Below are positions 45,908 to 59,389 of a DNA stretch of 64,000 nt, piece by piece (within the stretch, counting starts at the first letter, position 1; each line of letters opens with the position of its first letter). The stretch is from Solea solea (Eukaryota > Chordata > Actinopteri > Pleuronectiformes > Soleidae), in the NCBI RefSeq assembly GCF_958295425.1, contig NC_081151.1, forward strand, positions 23,570,799-23,634,798, in the 5' to 3' direction. A program made the translations under genes and the position numbers. Under the pieces are notes generated by a model. It made no database searches. It had not been told where the DNA came from and saw only the letters and a list, made by a program, of their open reading frames with translations.

Positions 45908-46589
45908 TGGCTGAGCTGCTGTTTGTGGATCTATTTCTGGGGGCATTTCAGCGCCGATAGGCATCAGGAGGAGACCAAATTAATTTCCAGCAGTCGAGGG
46001 AGGGAAGAGAGAGGAGGACAGACTTCATAGCCGACTGCACAAGTGCTTCCACTATCAGTACACTACACCCCGAGTGGAGAGGGAGGGAGGGAGGGAGGGA
46101 GGGAGGGAGGATGATGGAGAGATGATGGAGAGGACGACTGGACAAGAGACTCAGACTCACAGAGAGAGAGGGGGGGTGAGATGGGGCGAGGGAGAAGAGA
46201 CGAGGATTAAAAGGACGAAGAAGAGCAATGACATGGTGAAAAAGGAAGGAGGAATAAAGTAAAGATAGATTATTGTCATAATTACAGCTGACACACACCA
46301 GAAAATCTACCTTTTATATCATATAGAGAAATCTGTGTAGATTTATACTTTAGATCCTGATCTAGGAGATACATGTGGATATGAACTCATGAACCGTGTG
46401 AAACTAAAATAACATTTGCACTTATTACCTTTGATATCACAGTTTTATTTCTTTTAATAAATGATATGTATGTGTGTTACAAACGACATTGACTATAAAT
46501 ATGCCTTAAATTCAGCTGTAACGCAAATAATTAGCCTGTTAACGAGTAACCTTTTTAATCAATATATATATAATATTAGTGTATTTCAC

Positions 46590-46753
46590 AAATGTATTCA
46601 ATTACTATTAGTATTATTATTATCAGTATTATTATTACCAGTGTTATTACCATTATTATTATTATCAGTATGCTTATTATTACCAGTATTATTATCAGTA
46701 TGCGTATTATTACCAGTATTATTATTATCAATATTGTTATTATTTTTATTACC

Positions 46754-46787
<34 letters not shown>

Positions 46788-46975
46788 GTATTATTATTCT
46801 TATTATTATTATCAGTATTATTATTCTTATTATTATTACCAGTATTATTATTATCAATATTATTTATTACCAGTATTATTATTATTATTATTATTATTTA
46901 TTATCAGTATTGTTGTTCTTATTATTATTATTATTATTATTAGTATTGTTATTATAATAATTATTATTATTATGA
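46590..46975 (+). repeat. (ATT)n tract interrupted by CAGT/CCAGT
   Basis: This is about 385 bp of TATTATTA with regular interruptions (accagt, atcagt), a degenerate trinucleotide repeat. Long open frames in it on both strands are artefacts. Confidence 0.95.
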
Positions 46976-47301
46976 ATGCAGCAGCTTTTAAAAGCAAGAA
47001 AAAGACATCACAGATACTTTCTCATGATATGACGATATCTAAACTCTGAGACCAGATCTTGTTTCATGGCGGTTTGCTCCAGAACTCTGGAAATAATGTT
47101 TTTGTCCACAAACACAAAATAATTCAGTTTGAATGATTTCTTTGTTTTGATCATATTCACATTTAAGAAGCTGCGAAATCACAAAGTAGTAGTAACAACA
47201 TGTTTGCAGCAGCTCCTCCTCCTGCTCCTGCTCCGGCTCCTCCTCCTCCTCTGCTGCACTGAGACATTTACATTTGTCTTCTTTACTCTGCGACAGAAGC
47301 A

Positions 47302-47342
<41 letters not shown>

Positions 47343-47599
47343 CGTGTGTGCGTGTCAGAGAGTTTACACATTGTTATTTGCTAACACAGAACAAACTGTT
47401 GCTGTTTCTGAGGCCGCAGACGTTTTCTATGCATTTTTTAGGAAAAAAAAGAGAGGAAGCAATTCTGAGTGGACTGTGATAACTGTGTTTATGTTCAGGT
47501 CACACGGAAAACTACAACAACACAACTTTTATTTACACATTTCCTAACAATGTGTGTCAGGGTGTGGTCGACCTCTGACCCTGAAACAACTGAAACTGA

Positions 47600-47925
47600 A
47601 CGTCTCCTCTGAACATTGTCCATGAACGTCTCTGAACATCGTTTCTGAACGTTGTCTGAACGTCGTCCATGAACATCTCTGAACGTCATCTTTCAGCGTC
47701 ATTTCTGAACATTGTCCATGAACGACGCCTCTGAACGACGCCTCTGAACGACGCCTCTGAACGTCGTCTCTGAACGACGTCTCTGAACGTTGTTTCTCAA
47801 TGTCGTCTCTGAACGACGCCTCTGAACGACGCCTCTGAACGACGCCTCTGAACGACGCCTCTGAACGTTGTTCCTGAACGACGCCTCTGAACGTCGCCTC
47901 TGAACGACGCCTCTGAACATGGCCT
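47600..47925 (+). repeat. 13-bp minisatellite TCTGAACGACGCC
   Basis: About 20 tandem 13-bp units occur with variants (aacgtcgtc, aacattgtc, aacgttgtt). The central and 3' units are most uniform, and units decay towards the 5' side. Confidence 0.93.
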
Positions 47926-48248
47926 CACTGTTGTTTCCCTCAGTTTTTAAGTTCAGACGACGTCAGGTGACTGAAACACTTTAATGTTTCCTGACAAACA
48001 GAATAATTTCATTTTTATTTCTGTTTTGTTACATTAACGTCTTTTCCTGTCTTTAGTCGTCTGTTACTTTCAAAATATTTTTCTCTCTTGTGGGGGAGAA
48101 CTTCCTCCTCTTCTTCCTCCTCTTCCTCCTCTCACAGACAGAGGATGTAATCACCTCACACCTGCTGACTCAGCAGTTTCTCACCTCAGGACCAATATCC
48201 ACCTGTCCTTGAAAACACACACTTCAATTATACCACACTTTAGATTAA

Positions 48249-48279
<31 letters not shown>

Positions 48280-49062
48280 TTATTACTCCGCCTCACTTTC
48301 AAATTCTTTCTCTGCTCAGGTTGAAGTTAATGGCCTTGTGGTGGATGAATGAGTGGATGAATGGATGAGTGTTGGTAGAAATCCGTGTACTGTGCTGCAG
48401 GTGTGTCACCTGAGGTCAAAGGTCGTGAAGGTGAATATTTTCTGCCTTCTTTGCTCCATGAAACTCGTCGACAGTTTTCAACATTAAATGGAACAAAATG
48501 ATCAGTCGACAAACTAACAATCTATATAATATATAATATCAATATAGTTGTATTTGAATACAGACCATAATACTAAGGCTCTTATTTGGTAGTAACAAAG
48601 ACAGTTTGAGGAAATGTAGTGAAGTAAAAGTACAGCATTTATTTATGTTATTATGTAACTGAACATGTAGATGAAGGAATGATAGTGACATGAATCATTC
48701 ACGGCTGTAGTCGCACGCCCTGGTGGTGCCTTTGTTTTTGTTTCACTTTCAATCATTTCTTTGTTTTATGGACAAACAAAGTAGAAAATATCCACATTAA
48801 AGAAGCTGAAAAATGACAGAAACTGTTTTTAATGATTCAAATAAAAGTTGATGAATAAAATAGTGGGAGATGAATTTAGGCATCCATTCATGGTTGAGTT
48901 GTTTTGATGCAGGTGTAAAGTTCACCCCTCGCTCTGGTCACCTGTTCTGCCCCCTGCAGGCAGGAATGACACCTGGGGGTGAAATGACTATTGATTATGG
49001 AGGAGGAGGCGGAGTCACCTCAGTCCACTCTGTCTGTGATAAATCTGTGAATATATGAATAG

Positions 49063-49110
<48 letters not shown>

Positions 49111-49210
49111 CTGCTGAGAGAACATGGTGACATTTGGGAAAAACTCGACCTCATGCTGATCAGAGATGAGAGAGCTCTCTCTCTCTCTCTCTCACTCACA
49201 CTCACTCACA

Positions 49211-49257
<47 letters not shown>

Positions 49258-49906
49258 AGACACACAGACATTTAGTCTGATTCAGCAGTTCTAGGTTTGA
49301 TGAAGTCATAGATATTAATTGTCACTGTTACATGTTTTTATTAGAATAACATCATTCACAAACAGTTGTTTAAAAAGCTACTAAACTAAGCTGTTAGCCA
49401 TATATGTGCATGGTTAACAGCTACGCTAACAACCAGAGGATGAACGCGCCTGTGCGCCTGTGTGTGTGTGTGTGTGTGCGCATTGACGCAGGAATTTGTG
49501 TCGTCAGCAAAAAAGAATACGAATTAGAAATGATCTTGTTAAAGTTAAGTCTCAGTCAGACTAAGACAATAATTCACTTTTCTTAATGTCATGTAAACAC
49601 ATTAGTCCGACTTAAGTCCAGCTCGTCTTAGTCAGACTAACATACGTGGATCATGTGATTCATAGTCAGACTTTTGACCAGGTCGATCCTGGTTTCAGTT
49701 CTGTGTGTCTGTAGTTGTAGTGTTTGAGTGTCTCCACGACGACCTTCAGGCCAATCAGTGATCAGTGCCTGAAGCCCCCCCCCCCCATGTTGTCATCATT
49801 GTTGATGCTGTTGTTGTCGTCGGCCATGATGGATCTGCTGCATGTAATTTCATGCAAGTGTCCTTTAGTTATTGATGTGTGTACTTATTCACCCACTTGA
49901 CTTATG

Positions 49907-49940
<34 letters not shown>

Positions 49941-50492
49941 TGTCCTACAGCCCTTGTCATTAAATGACCAGCCATTACATCCTGAGCGCGCACACACACA
50001 CACACACACATACATATATACAGACACACACACACACACTGCTGTGAATCCTTATTGTGTCTCTCTGACCTTATTTTGTCGTCACCCTGTGAATTCCAAT
50101 AAAGTTTGAATTGAATCCAACTTTGCTGTCGCTGGTTTCATCCAGCTGCCGTGACCTTTGACCTTTGACCTGTGGTGGCTGAGAATAACAACCACGTGCC
50201 TGGACACGACAGACAGCGACTCTGAGACCACAACAACTTAGCACTGAACAAGTGAAACACATTCAGTCATGTGATCTGGGAGGATTAGAATATTTCTCAT
50301 TAAAAATAGATGCTGATTGTGACTATTTTCACGCACGACTTTCGCAAAAGTCGCGCTGCATGAATGCAGCATAAGAAGAGGTGGTGTGCAGCAGGGTGAC
50401 GATGATACTGTGTATCGTGAGTTCTCAGAGAAGCAGTTTTTAAACAGAAAGTGAGTGAGTTTGTGTTTGTTCATATTTTATTCATGACATGA

Positions 50493-50527
<35 letters not shown>

Positions 50528-51052
50528 CTGAATGTTTGTACATGAACAAGATAAAAAACTCAGCCATAATAACAAACGTGGAGGTTAAGGTTAAAATAAT
50601 CTCAGTTAATCTAATCTAAAATGTTACACACTGGACCTTTAAGATGCAGAAATGTCCAAAAACTCATATATGAGTGTGCAGTATGGGCGGATTATACATT
50701 AAATACCAGATTATATGAAGTGTAATCCGGGATTATACAGATTTAGAGTAACATGTAATCTGAGTTTGACGTGTTTTACACCTTCACATTCACACAAATA
50801 ATTACAGTTTGACTCTTTGACCACGAGCAAAACTGAGAAATGGAACGTGGCCTTTGTGTGTGTGTGTGTGTGTGTGTCTGTCTGTGTGTGTGTGCGCGTG
50901 CACGCGCACGTGTGTGTGTGTGTCCAGGACAATTAAGTGTGGCTTCACAGTGATTGATACTCACTCGGCTTTCAATTTGTTCCACTACAGAGCTCAGAGC
51001 TTCACCTCCACAACCTCACACTCCCCGCTTCACCCCCGCGCCTCCACCTTCT

Positions 51053-51089
<37 letters not shown>

Positions 51090-51799
51090 CACTGAGTCGC
51101 AGAGAAATGGACACACTGTGTCACCACTGATCCACAGCAACACAAACACTGATATACTTCTATAAGTTTATAGTATAAGTTATTACTTATATTTACTTTA
51201 TATAACAAGATATCACTTAGAGTTACTCTTAAACGTTATCACTTACACTTAAAAGTTAGCACTTATACTTAGATGTTAGCACTTGTACTTAAATGTTATC
51301 CTTTATACTTAAGTGTTATCACTTATACTTAAATATTAGCACTTATATTCATCATGTTATATCAGTACTGAGTATAAATAATCACTTTATTAATGAGAAA
51401 ATGTTTATTATTTTAATGAAACATTTGACTTAATATCAGATAAAGTAATAATGAGAATGAATGACTTTATGACACAATGTTATAAAGGTTTTATGTCATT
51501 ATAATTTAACTGTTATATGAATATTTTCACCTCGTGATTAAGAATCATTTTTGACACAAAAATCAGTCTGTCTCTGTGTGTCTCTCTGTGTGTCTGTCTG
51601 TCTCTCTGTCTGTCTGTCTGTTATAGTATTTTGTCTGTCAGTCAGATTAAAGGCAGATTACATTCATCGTCGGACGTTGAGGTGAATTAGCATTTCAATC
51701 TCGCAGTTTAACGGACGCTCGTTAAAAAAAGTAATGCTGAAACTGTAAATTGAGTTTTTTTCTTTTTTTTGAAGTATAAAAAAGTGCCCCCCCCCCCCC

Positions 51800-51834
<35 letters not shown>

Positions 51835-52835
51835 CTGTAGTCAGTCAGTGTGTGTGTGTGTGTGTGTGTTGTTGTTAATTGGAGTGTGAGGTCCATGACA
51901 GTTATCAGCGGCTCATTCACTACATTAATGAGAATGATAGCAGCTTTAAAAAGACTGTTCCACACTCTGACCAAACTCATTAACACCAGCTCACATTTAA
52001 ATACACTCATCCTTTCACCTGCTTCATCCCTCCATCACGTTCTTCTCTTCTCACTCTTTATGAACTATGTTTTCTTCCTGCTTTACGTTTGATTTGACCT
52101 TTTTTTATTTATTTATTTATTGAAGTTTATTCCTCTTCCTGGTGACATGAGGTCACTTATATTAGTCTGACATTTAGAAATAGTCTGTATTTACATTAAC
52201 ACCACTATACAGTTATATGTTAATAATAAATAAACGAGTGTAAATCAGTCTGTTACTGTCACTTAAATCTGTCTTAATGTCTTTAGAATTGACATCACTT
52301 TTTCTTTGTGTCTCTCTCCTCCTCCTCCTCCTCCTCCTCCTCCTCCTCTCAGCTCCTGCTCAGTTTGATTCCGACGTGACTAATCCTCCACTTTACACTG
52401 AAATAAATCCATCAAATAACATGAAACTGTACAGAAATGAGATGTAAGAGGGTTAAAGCAGGAAATGTGCACTGTGGAGGCTAATCTGCTCCTCACATGA
52501 CTGAGGAGAGAGAGAGAGAGAGAGAGGAGGCAGCACTCGTCTCCTCCTCATCCTCATCCTTCTCTAAAAATAATAAACAAACAGAGGCGTCAAACTCGCG
52601 GTTCGTGGTCCTCATGCAGTCCTCTGTTTAATAGCATGACTTATTTCTTGTTTTTATTTACATTTATTTTGTGGCATAAATACATTTTTATTGTGAACTT
52701 TATATGAGAACAAACTCTTATTTTGAAATTCAGTGGCATGCCCCCTTGTGGTCAGAATAGACACTCCATGACTTTTGACGTTTGTCTGTGTCTCTCTGTC
52801 TGTGTCTGTCTCTCTCTGTCTGTCTGTGTCTGTCT

Positions 52836-52838
52836 CTA

Positions 52839-52885
<47 letters not shown>
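52836..52885. repeat. (GTCT)n tetranucleotide repeat
   Basis: About 12 units, preceded by a compound GTCTCT/GTGTCT zone from 52782. Other GTCT runs lie at 54346-54389, 56322-56370 and 56954-56998. Confidence 0.95.
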
Positions 52886-52890
<5 letters not shown>

Positions 52891-53164
52891 CAGGTCCATG
52901 TGTTTTTTCCTCCATCTCCATCCGTCTTCCTCCTCTCATCCCTCGTTCATCTGTGTGCGTCTGTGTCGTGTCTTTGCTGTAATGATGAATGGTGTTTAGT
53001 GTCTCTCACACACACACACACACACACACACAGTGGGTGTCTCCGTGTGATGGATGGTGAGATTGTTGCAGTGATAGAGACGGAGGAGACGACCTGTCCT
53101 CTGTCTTCATCCTCTCTCTTCATCCTCAGTTGTTTGTTTATCTTCACTTTTTCTTCTTTACTGG

Positions 53165-54140
53165 GTCAGCTCTGAGATGCATTCAAGGAACCTTGTAAAT
53201 GTCTTTACTTCTGTCAGTTCCACAGTTTGTAAGTTTTAGAGGAGCAGCTTTAGGATGCCTTCAAGGACCTTCGTAAACACCATCACTTCTGCTGCTTACA
53301 GCATTTTGAGTTTACAGGAGCAGCTGAAAGATGCATTCAATGACCTGAGTAAATTTGGTCACTTCTGCTGGTTCAGTAGCATGTTCATTAGAGAGCAACA
53401 GCTGCAAGATGCATTTCGGGGACCCTGATTATTTTTTACCACTTCTGCAGGTGTGTTTAGTTTCCAGTAGCATCTAAGAGATGCATTCAAAGACTCTGGT
53501 AAATGTCATGTTTTCCGCTGGTTCTACAGTGTGTTTAGTTTTGAGGAGCAGCTCAGAGATGCGTTCAATGACCCTAATAAATATCTTCCCTTATGCTGGT
53601 TGTTTTGAGTTTACTTGATTAGCTTTAAGATGCATTCAGGGACCTTCGTAAACGCCATCCCTTCTGCTGGTTATAGCGTTTTGAGTTCAGAGGTGCAGCT
53701 GAAAGATGCATTCAATGACCCCTGTAATAATGTCTTTACTTCATCATGTTCAGCACCATGTTGAGTTTACAATAGAAGCTTTGAGCTCTGGGTATTTTTT
53801 ATTACTTCTGCATATTCTACTGTCTGTTTAGTTTTGAGGTGCAGCTCAGAGATGCATTCAAGGACCTTCTTAAATGCCATCACTTCTGCTGGCTAAAGAG
53901 TTTTGAGTTTAGAGGAGCAGCTGGAAGATGCATTGAGGGACCCTGGTTATTTTCACCACTTCTGCAGGTTTAACAGTATGTTTGCACAGAGATGCATTCA
54001 AGGGCCCCGGTAAATTGAATCACTTCTGGTGGTTCCATAGCATGTTAAGTAGAGTAAACAACTACGAGATGCATTCAAAGACTGCAGTAAATGTCATGAC
54101 TTCAACAGTGTTTGAGTTCATGGGAGCGGCTCAGACTGAT
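53165..54140 (+). repeat. Degenerate ~77-bp tandem repeat, about 13 units
   Basis: The motif AGATGCATTCAAGGACC recurs at 53175, 53253, 53329, 53407, 53479, 53557, 53628, 53704, 53848, 53926, 53988 and 54067 (spacing 62-79, one double gap). Each is followed by GTAAATGTCATCACTTCTGC and TTTGAGTTTAGAGGAGCAGC. Units differ from each other by perhaps 20-30%, so the array is old. Confidence 0.9.
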
Positions 54141-54346
54141 TGACTTTATTATAATGGAATGAATGAGTGAATATTTTGGACTCAGACGCTGAGTCGTCAC
54201 ATGTTTCTTCTTCTTTAGTTTCTTTGTTTCCTCTCGTCGTCGAGGACCTGCAGTCACTTACAGCGAGGTCCCACAAAGTCTGTTTTTATTCAGACTCTCA
54301 GTCTTTGTCCTCGTTTGCCTTCATCTCTGTCCATCCTTCATATACC

Positions 54347-54389
<43 letters not shown>

Positions 54390-54749
54390 GTGTGTGTGTG
54401 AGTGTCTCACACACACACACACACACACACACTCAGACTGGACCTCATTTGGTGGAAGAAAAAGAAAAAGAGGAGAGGAACTAAAACAGAAGGAATTTAG
54501 GATGTGTGGAGAGAGAGAGAGAGAGAGAGGACGAGAGACAATGGGAAAGAGTGTCAAGAAGAATAAAACACACACACACACACACACACAGTCTCAGATA
54601 TTTGATCAGATTCTCTGGTCAATTTTTAATTCTTAATAACTTATTGAAACAGACTCTGGAGTGTGCGATCAATACTTCTGCTGTGTGTGTGTGTGTGTGA
54701 GTGTGAGAGAGAGAGACAGGTCCACACTGAGGCCTTTCTCTGTGAATCT

Positions 54750-55440
54750 TCTCTAAAGTTGCAACTCCCAATTATTTTCATATTCCAATTATCTGTTGAT
54801 TATTGTCTTCATTAATCGATCAATTAGTTGTTTTTGTTCATAAAACGTCAGAAAACCAGAAAATATTCACATCAAGGAAACAAAAAGAACACTCAAGTCA
54901 ATAAAATGATACTAAAATAGATGGAGATTCATTTGGTAGTCGATCAATAATCCACCAATATTTCACTAGTTTACGTCATTTAATCATCAGAGTGTTTTAT
55001 TCTTAATAAATCAAACCCGTTTCTGTGATTGTTCTGCTTTCTTTGCTCCATAAAAACAAAGAAATCAACCAAACAACTCATCAATTAATGGTGATGTTAA
55101 ACTTATAAAGACAAATGTCTGTTAATGAAGCGACGAGGGCGTTTTAGTATTTCCAAGAGAGTTTTATTTATTTTTATTTTGAAGCTTCAGAGACTGTTTT
55201 AATTAATGTTATTGATTATTTTCTAACTAGTGAAGGACGTTGTGTTTTCACGTCTGTGCTTTGTTGAGACTAGAACTGCAACAATTCAGTGATTATTAAT
55301 CAATGACTCAAAGTTTTCTATCATAAAAAAACTGTTTCTGTCATTTTTCAGCTTCTTAAATGTGAATATTTTTTACTTTCTGTCATTTTTCAGCTTCTTA
55401 AATGTGAATATTTTTTACTTTCTGTCATTTTTCATTCACT
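54750..55440. mobile_element. Dispersed repeat family C cluster (GTTGCAACT...ATTATTTTCAT type)
   Basis: It starts AAGTTGCAACTCCCAATTAT and continues with TTAATCGATCAATTAGTTG and AAACGTCAGAAAACCAGAAA, a sequence type I recognise as widespread in percomorph fish. A second inverted part lies at 55265-55440 (tcagcttcttaaatgtgaata, repeated three times). Related pieces occur at 13960-14290, 35320-35430, 45000-45225, 47095-47175 and 48740-48860. Confidence 0.65.
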
Positions 55441-55553
55441 GAGACAGAATGTTGCGTACTGTACCTTTAAAATGAGAAAACACAGGAAAATAGAAAGTAA
55501 AACGTACACGTGGGAACATTTGAGGAAATTATGAAGGTTTTGCACAGCGCGTG

Positions 55554-55602
<49 letters not shown>

Positions 55603-55742
55603 AGGGGTGATGAATTCCTACACACACATACACACACATACACACACACACTCTCCTGTTTGCTTTTCTCTTTCTCTTTCAATTACTCTCTCTCTTTCTC
55701 TGTCTCGACTTCCTTCAGGGCTTTGTGTATGTGGGTCAACAG

Positions 55743-55779
<37 letters not shown>

Positions 55780-56952
55780 CGCCCCCCAGCGTGTGATGGC
55801 GGCGTGCTAAATTAAATGTAGAGCTATATGTTGCCACCATCCAGATGACAAATGATGTGTGGTAATCGTCTTAGCTCTGATAGCAGCCGTAGCCCCTGGC
55901 CATGCACACACGCACACGCACACGCACACGCACACACACACACACCTCTGTCAGTGTGTTTGTTTCGTTTGACTGCGTTTGTCCTGTTTTATGAGCGTCC
56001 ATGAACACACACACACATGCCTGTGTTCATCTGTGTGTGTGTGTGTGTAAATATGTGTATTTGTGGCTCATTTGTAGTTTATAGTGTTTGACTATTTTGC
56101 TGTAGCTTGTGTGTACGTCATGAGTGTGTCTGTGTGTGTGTGTCTGCATATTTCATTCATTGTTTTCTCATATATACATACGTGTGTGTGTGTGTGTGTG
56201 TGTGTGACAGTGTAATAACAGAACAGTCCTCCAGCAGCAGAAGATAAAAAGCTTCCACTAACTTTCCTCTGATAGAGACGACTCCTGTTTATTTACATTT
56301 AAATAACGCTCGTCCTCTCTGTCTGTCTGTCTGTCTGTCTCTCTGTCTGTCTGTCTGCCTGTCTGCCTGTCCACCATGTCTTCTCCTCACTCACATCATC
56401 CTGATTGGTCCGTCATGTTCTGTCTTTAGATGAATAAATAAATAAAGTCAGTCAGTCATTTCAGGTGTAAACGTTCTCCAGATTGTGAGGTGGTTCTGAA
56501 GTGTCCATGTTAGAGGCTCCGCCCCTCAGATGACATCATCTATGAGAGAGACCATGCTGTTTCTGCTGCTCAGTGTGATGATGGTCTGTCTCTGTCTCTG
56601 TCTGTGGTCTCACTCACTGGTTTCACTCTGAAAAACCTGGTTCTGGTTGTGTTTGGTTCTCTCTCACACACACACACACACACACAGTCTTTCTCTCAGT
56701 ATAAAACAGTGTTTAGCGAATTAAAAGTGACTTTCAAACGTGAATGAATGTTGAACTGAAGAGTGAGTGTGTGTGAGTGAGTGTGTGTGTGTGTGTGTGC
56801 GCGCGTGCGTGCGTGTGTGTGTGTGTGTGTGTGTGTGGTCAGTGATGCTTTAAAAGAGAAAAATGGCTGAATAATAAAAAGTAATTTAAATGTTTTGAGA
56901 GAAACTTAATCACAGTTTCACTCGGAGTGGGAGTGAAGTATTGTTTTTAGTG

Positions 56953-56998
<46 letters not shown>

Positions 56999-57375
56999 GT
57001 TTCCGCACTTACCAACATGACCAACAGAGGCCGACAGAGGCTTATTGCATGAATGTGGTGAATTGTGTCATCTGTGATTGCTTTGTGAGCCGTGTAAGAA
57101 CATGTTGTTGTGTTGTATTTAAACCTCCAACCACTAGTTGGCAGCAGACTTTCTGACAATTGACTCTCTATTGTTACATTTACTCAGATGTTTTGTCGTT
57201 TATTACATTTTCACAGTGATGATGTCACGCTGAAGATGTCACAGTGATGATGTCATGCTGATGATGTCACGCTGATGATGTCACAGTGATGATGTCACTC
57301 AGACTTTCACATTCAAAGACAACAGATTTTGACTGGAAACATGACAGCTGCTTTCACACCAGAGCACACACACAC

Positions 57376-57541
57376 CTCGTCCCTCTGTCCCTCGAGGCCT
57401 CCACTTGTCCTCTGTCTCTTTGTCCTTTAGGCGTCTCATTGGGCGCCTGTTTATAAAAGGAAAGGTGTGAAGTAGAGGGAATTCCCATAATGCTCTTTTA
57501 CTGGGAGAGTGGACAATGGCTGCTAATTGGTTCCTATTAGC
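57376..57541. repeat. 166-bp duplicated block, copy 2
   Basis: This is the partner of 4878-5043 in the same orientation, with 165 of 166 bases the same. On the right it runs into a G-rich tract (cagggggggggac), whereas copy 1 runs into a GA-rich one, so the homology ends sharply. Confidence 0.95.
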
Positions 57542-58119
57542 AGGGGGGGGGACGGGGACGGGGACAGACACTTGAACATGTAGAACTGTGAGGACGTTGG
57601 TCTTGTTGTAGAAATGACTGATTTTTTTAATGTTCAAACTCAAAGATAAAACCCTAAATAACTTTAATTCTTCAAATCTTTGCGTGGACAAAGATGTAGG
57701 CTTTGGTTTTTAATGAGGACGTTGTTGGACACAGAGTGGACTCTTTGATGACTGGCGTCTGTCCACCAGAGACAATGACATGCAAGGACACTTGTGTGCT
57801 GGTTTTTGGACGAGCGCCCTAATGGGAGAGTTGGCCGAGGGAAAAGTTTGACAGCTGCAGGTGGAACCTCTGGAACCACTTTTATTCTTTTATACATCTG
57901 TTCAAAGACGAGTGTGTTTGTGTGTTTGTTCCAAACATCAGCACCTGGTGTAATTATGGACAGTAGCGACGCCAAAACACGTCCTCTCACTTTGGGTCAA
58001 ACTTTCAGAGCGGATTTTATAAAACTTTCATTCACGCTTAAGAATGCCGTTCTGTGTTTTATTGTTAAGCCGCTTTGTCTGTGTTTAATTTACACGTTTG
58101 TCATCTCACTTCCTTAAAT

Positions 58120-58640
58120 TAGCCAAGCTACACAAAAACTTACTCATTTGTTCCTGGTGGCAAAAAATGTCACCTTCCCAAAAACAGCTGTAAGAATGTT
58201 ATAGATTCATATTTTTGTCAATCTTTTAAAACGACTTCAGCCTGAATTAAACATATCAAATATTAATGACATGTTTGGGATTTTAACCCTTTAATTAAAG
58301 ACCAGTATTTGCAAATGAGTCATTTAAGAAAAAAAAAAAAAAAGTCTGCCACCACAAAAAAACTAAGAATGTATGTAAATCAGTGTCTCTGCCAATCATT
58401 GCTCATGTCAGGCTCTAACAGTAATTACTGTCAAATTCTCCTTGAAAGTTATTTCATGGAAATGATCGTAGCTTTTGGGGTTTTTTCTGATTAAAAAGTT
58501 CTGTAAACATTTAAAGGGTTCAAATATTATTCATATTTGATATGTTTACTTCAGGCTGAAGTAGCTTTAGTAGATTGACTCATGTCAAAAATTAGTTGTT
58601 TTTTTTAGTAGATTTTGGAACTCTAAGTAGGATTTTTTTA
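58120..58640. mobile_element. Dispersed repeat family B with two inverted arms
   Basis: The left arm (58135-58300) runs GTTCCTGGTGGCAAAAAATG, GTCACCTTCCC, CAGCCTGAATTAAACATATC, TTAACCCTTT. The right arm (58505-58600) repeats part of it inverted (AAAGGGTTCAAATATTATTC, GATATGTTTACTTCAGGCTG). The interior is AT-rich and non-coding, which suggests a foldback-type non-autonomous element. Confidence 0.7.
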
Positions 58641-59346
58641 CAGTTGAACATTGTTGGCGTCGATCCGTCAGCTGAACCTCGTCAGAGCACAAAGTGAAGT
58701 TCTGTCACTGATGGAGAAGAAAGAACGACAGTAGAGTCACAGAAAAGCTCCGTCAATCACGTGATTTATTTTCAGCTCTCAGCGTCGCGTCACATTTACA
58801 CAAACACTCAAAAATGCAGCGTAACACATTCCCATAATCCTTCAGTGTCACACACACACACACACACACACTCTGCTCCACCTCAACCTCTGTGTAATAA
58901 CAAGCTTGTTTCTCTCACACACACGCACACACACACACACACGCGCGCCCGTCTCTGTGATTAGCTTTGGCAGCACAAGGCCGTCCAGCGCTCTCAGATA
59001 TAACTGCTTCTCTTTGATAAACATGAGAGCTCACTCAGACACACACACTCAGACACACACGCACACACTCAGACACACACACACTCAGACACACACAGAC
59101 ACTGGGTCAGTGTAGAGTGTGTGCGCGTGTCTCCAGCCTGCAGAATATTTGATATGTAGATAAGTCTTAAAAAGGCTGAGATTTGCATACTGAGCTCCTG
59201 TTGCACACGACTGTGAGCCGCATGTGGTCGCTCCGTTTTAATCAGCAAAAAAATAATTTGTTGGAGGGGGAGGAGGAGGAGGCGGAGTCTCATCTTAGTT
59301 CTATTAACAGCACTTTGTTAAAACAGTTGAGGTTGTTTCAGACGCG

Positions 59347-59389
<43 letters not shown>

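Noticed and set aside
46461..46957. Open frames of 93-160 codons rich in Leu/Ile/Tyr
   Set aside because: They are translations of the (ATT)n tract on both strands.
48240..48275. Telomere-like or centromeric repeats
   Set aside because: It is only a (CA)n tract. No TTAGGG array is present anywhere in the window.
50040..50118. LINE 3' tail or gene end (ccaataaagtttgaattgaatcc)
   Set aside because: The AATAAA with TTGAATTGAA resembles a retroposon tail, but there is no body upstream and no gene, so I do not annotate it.
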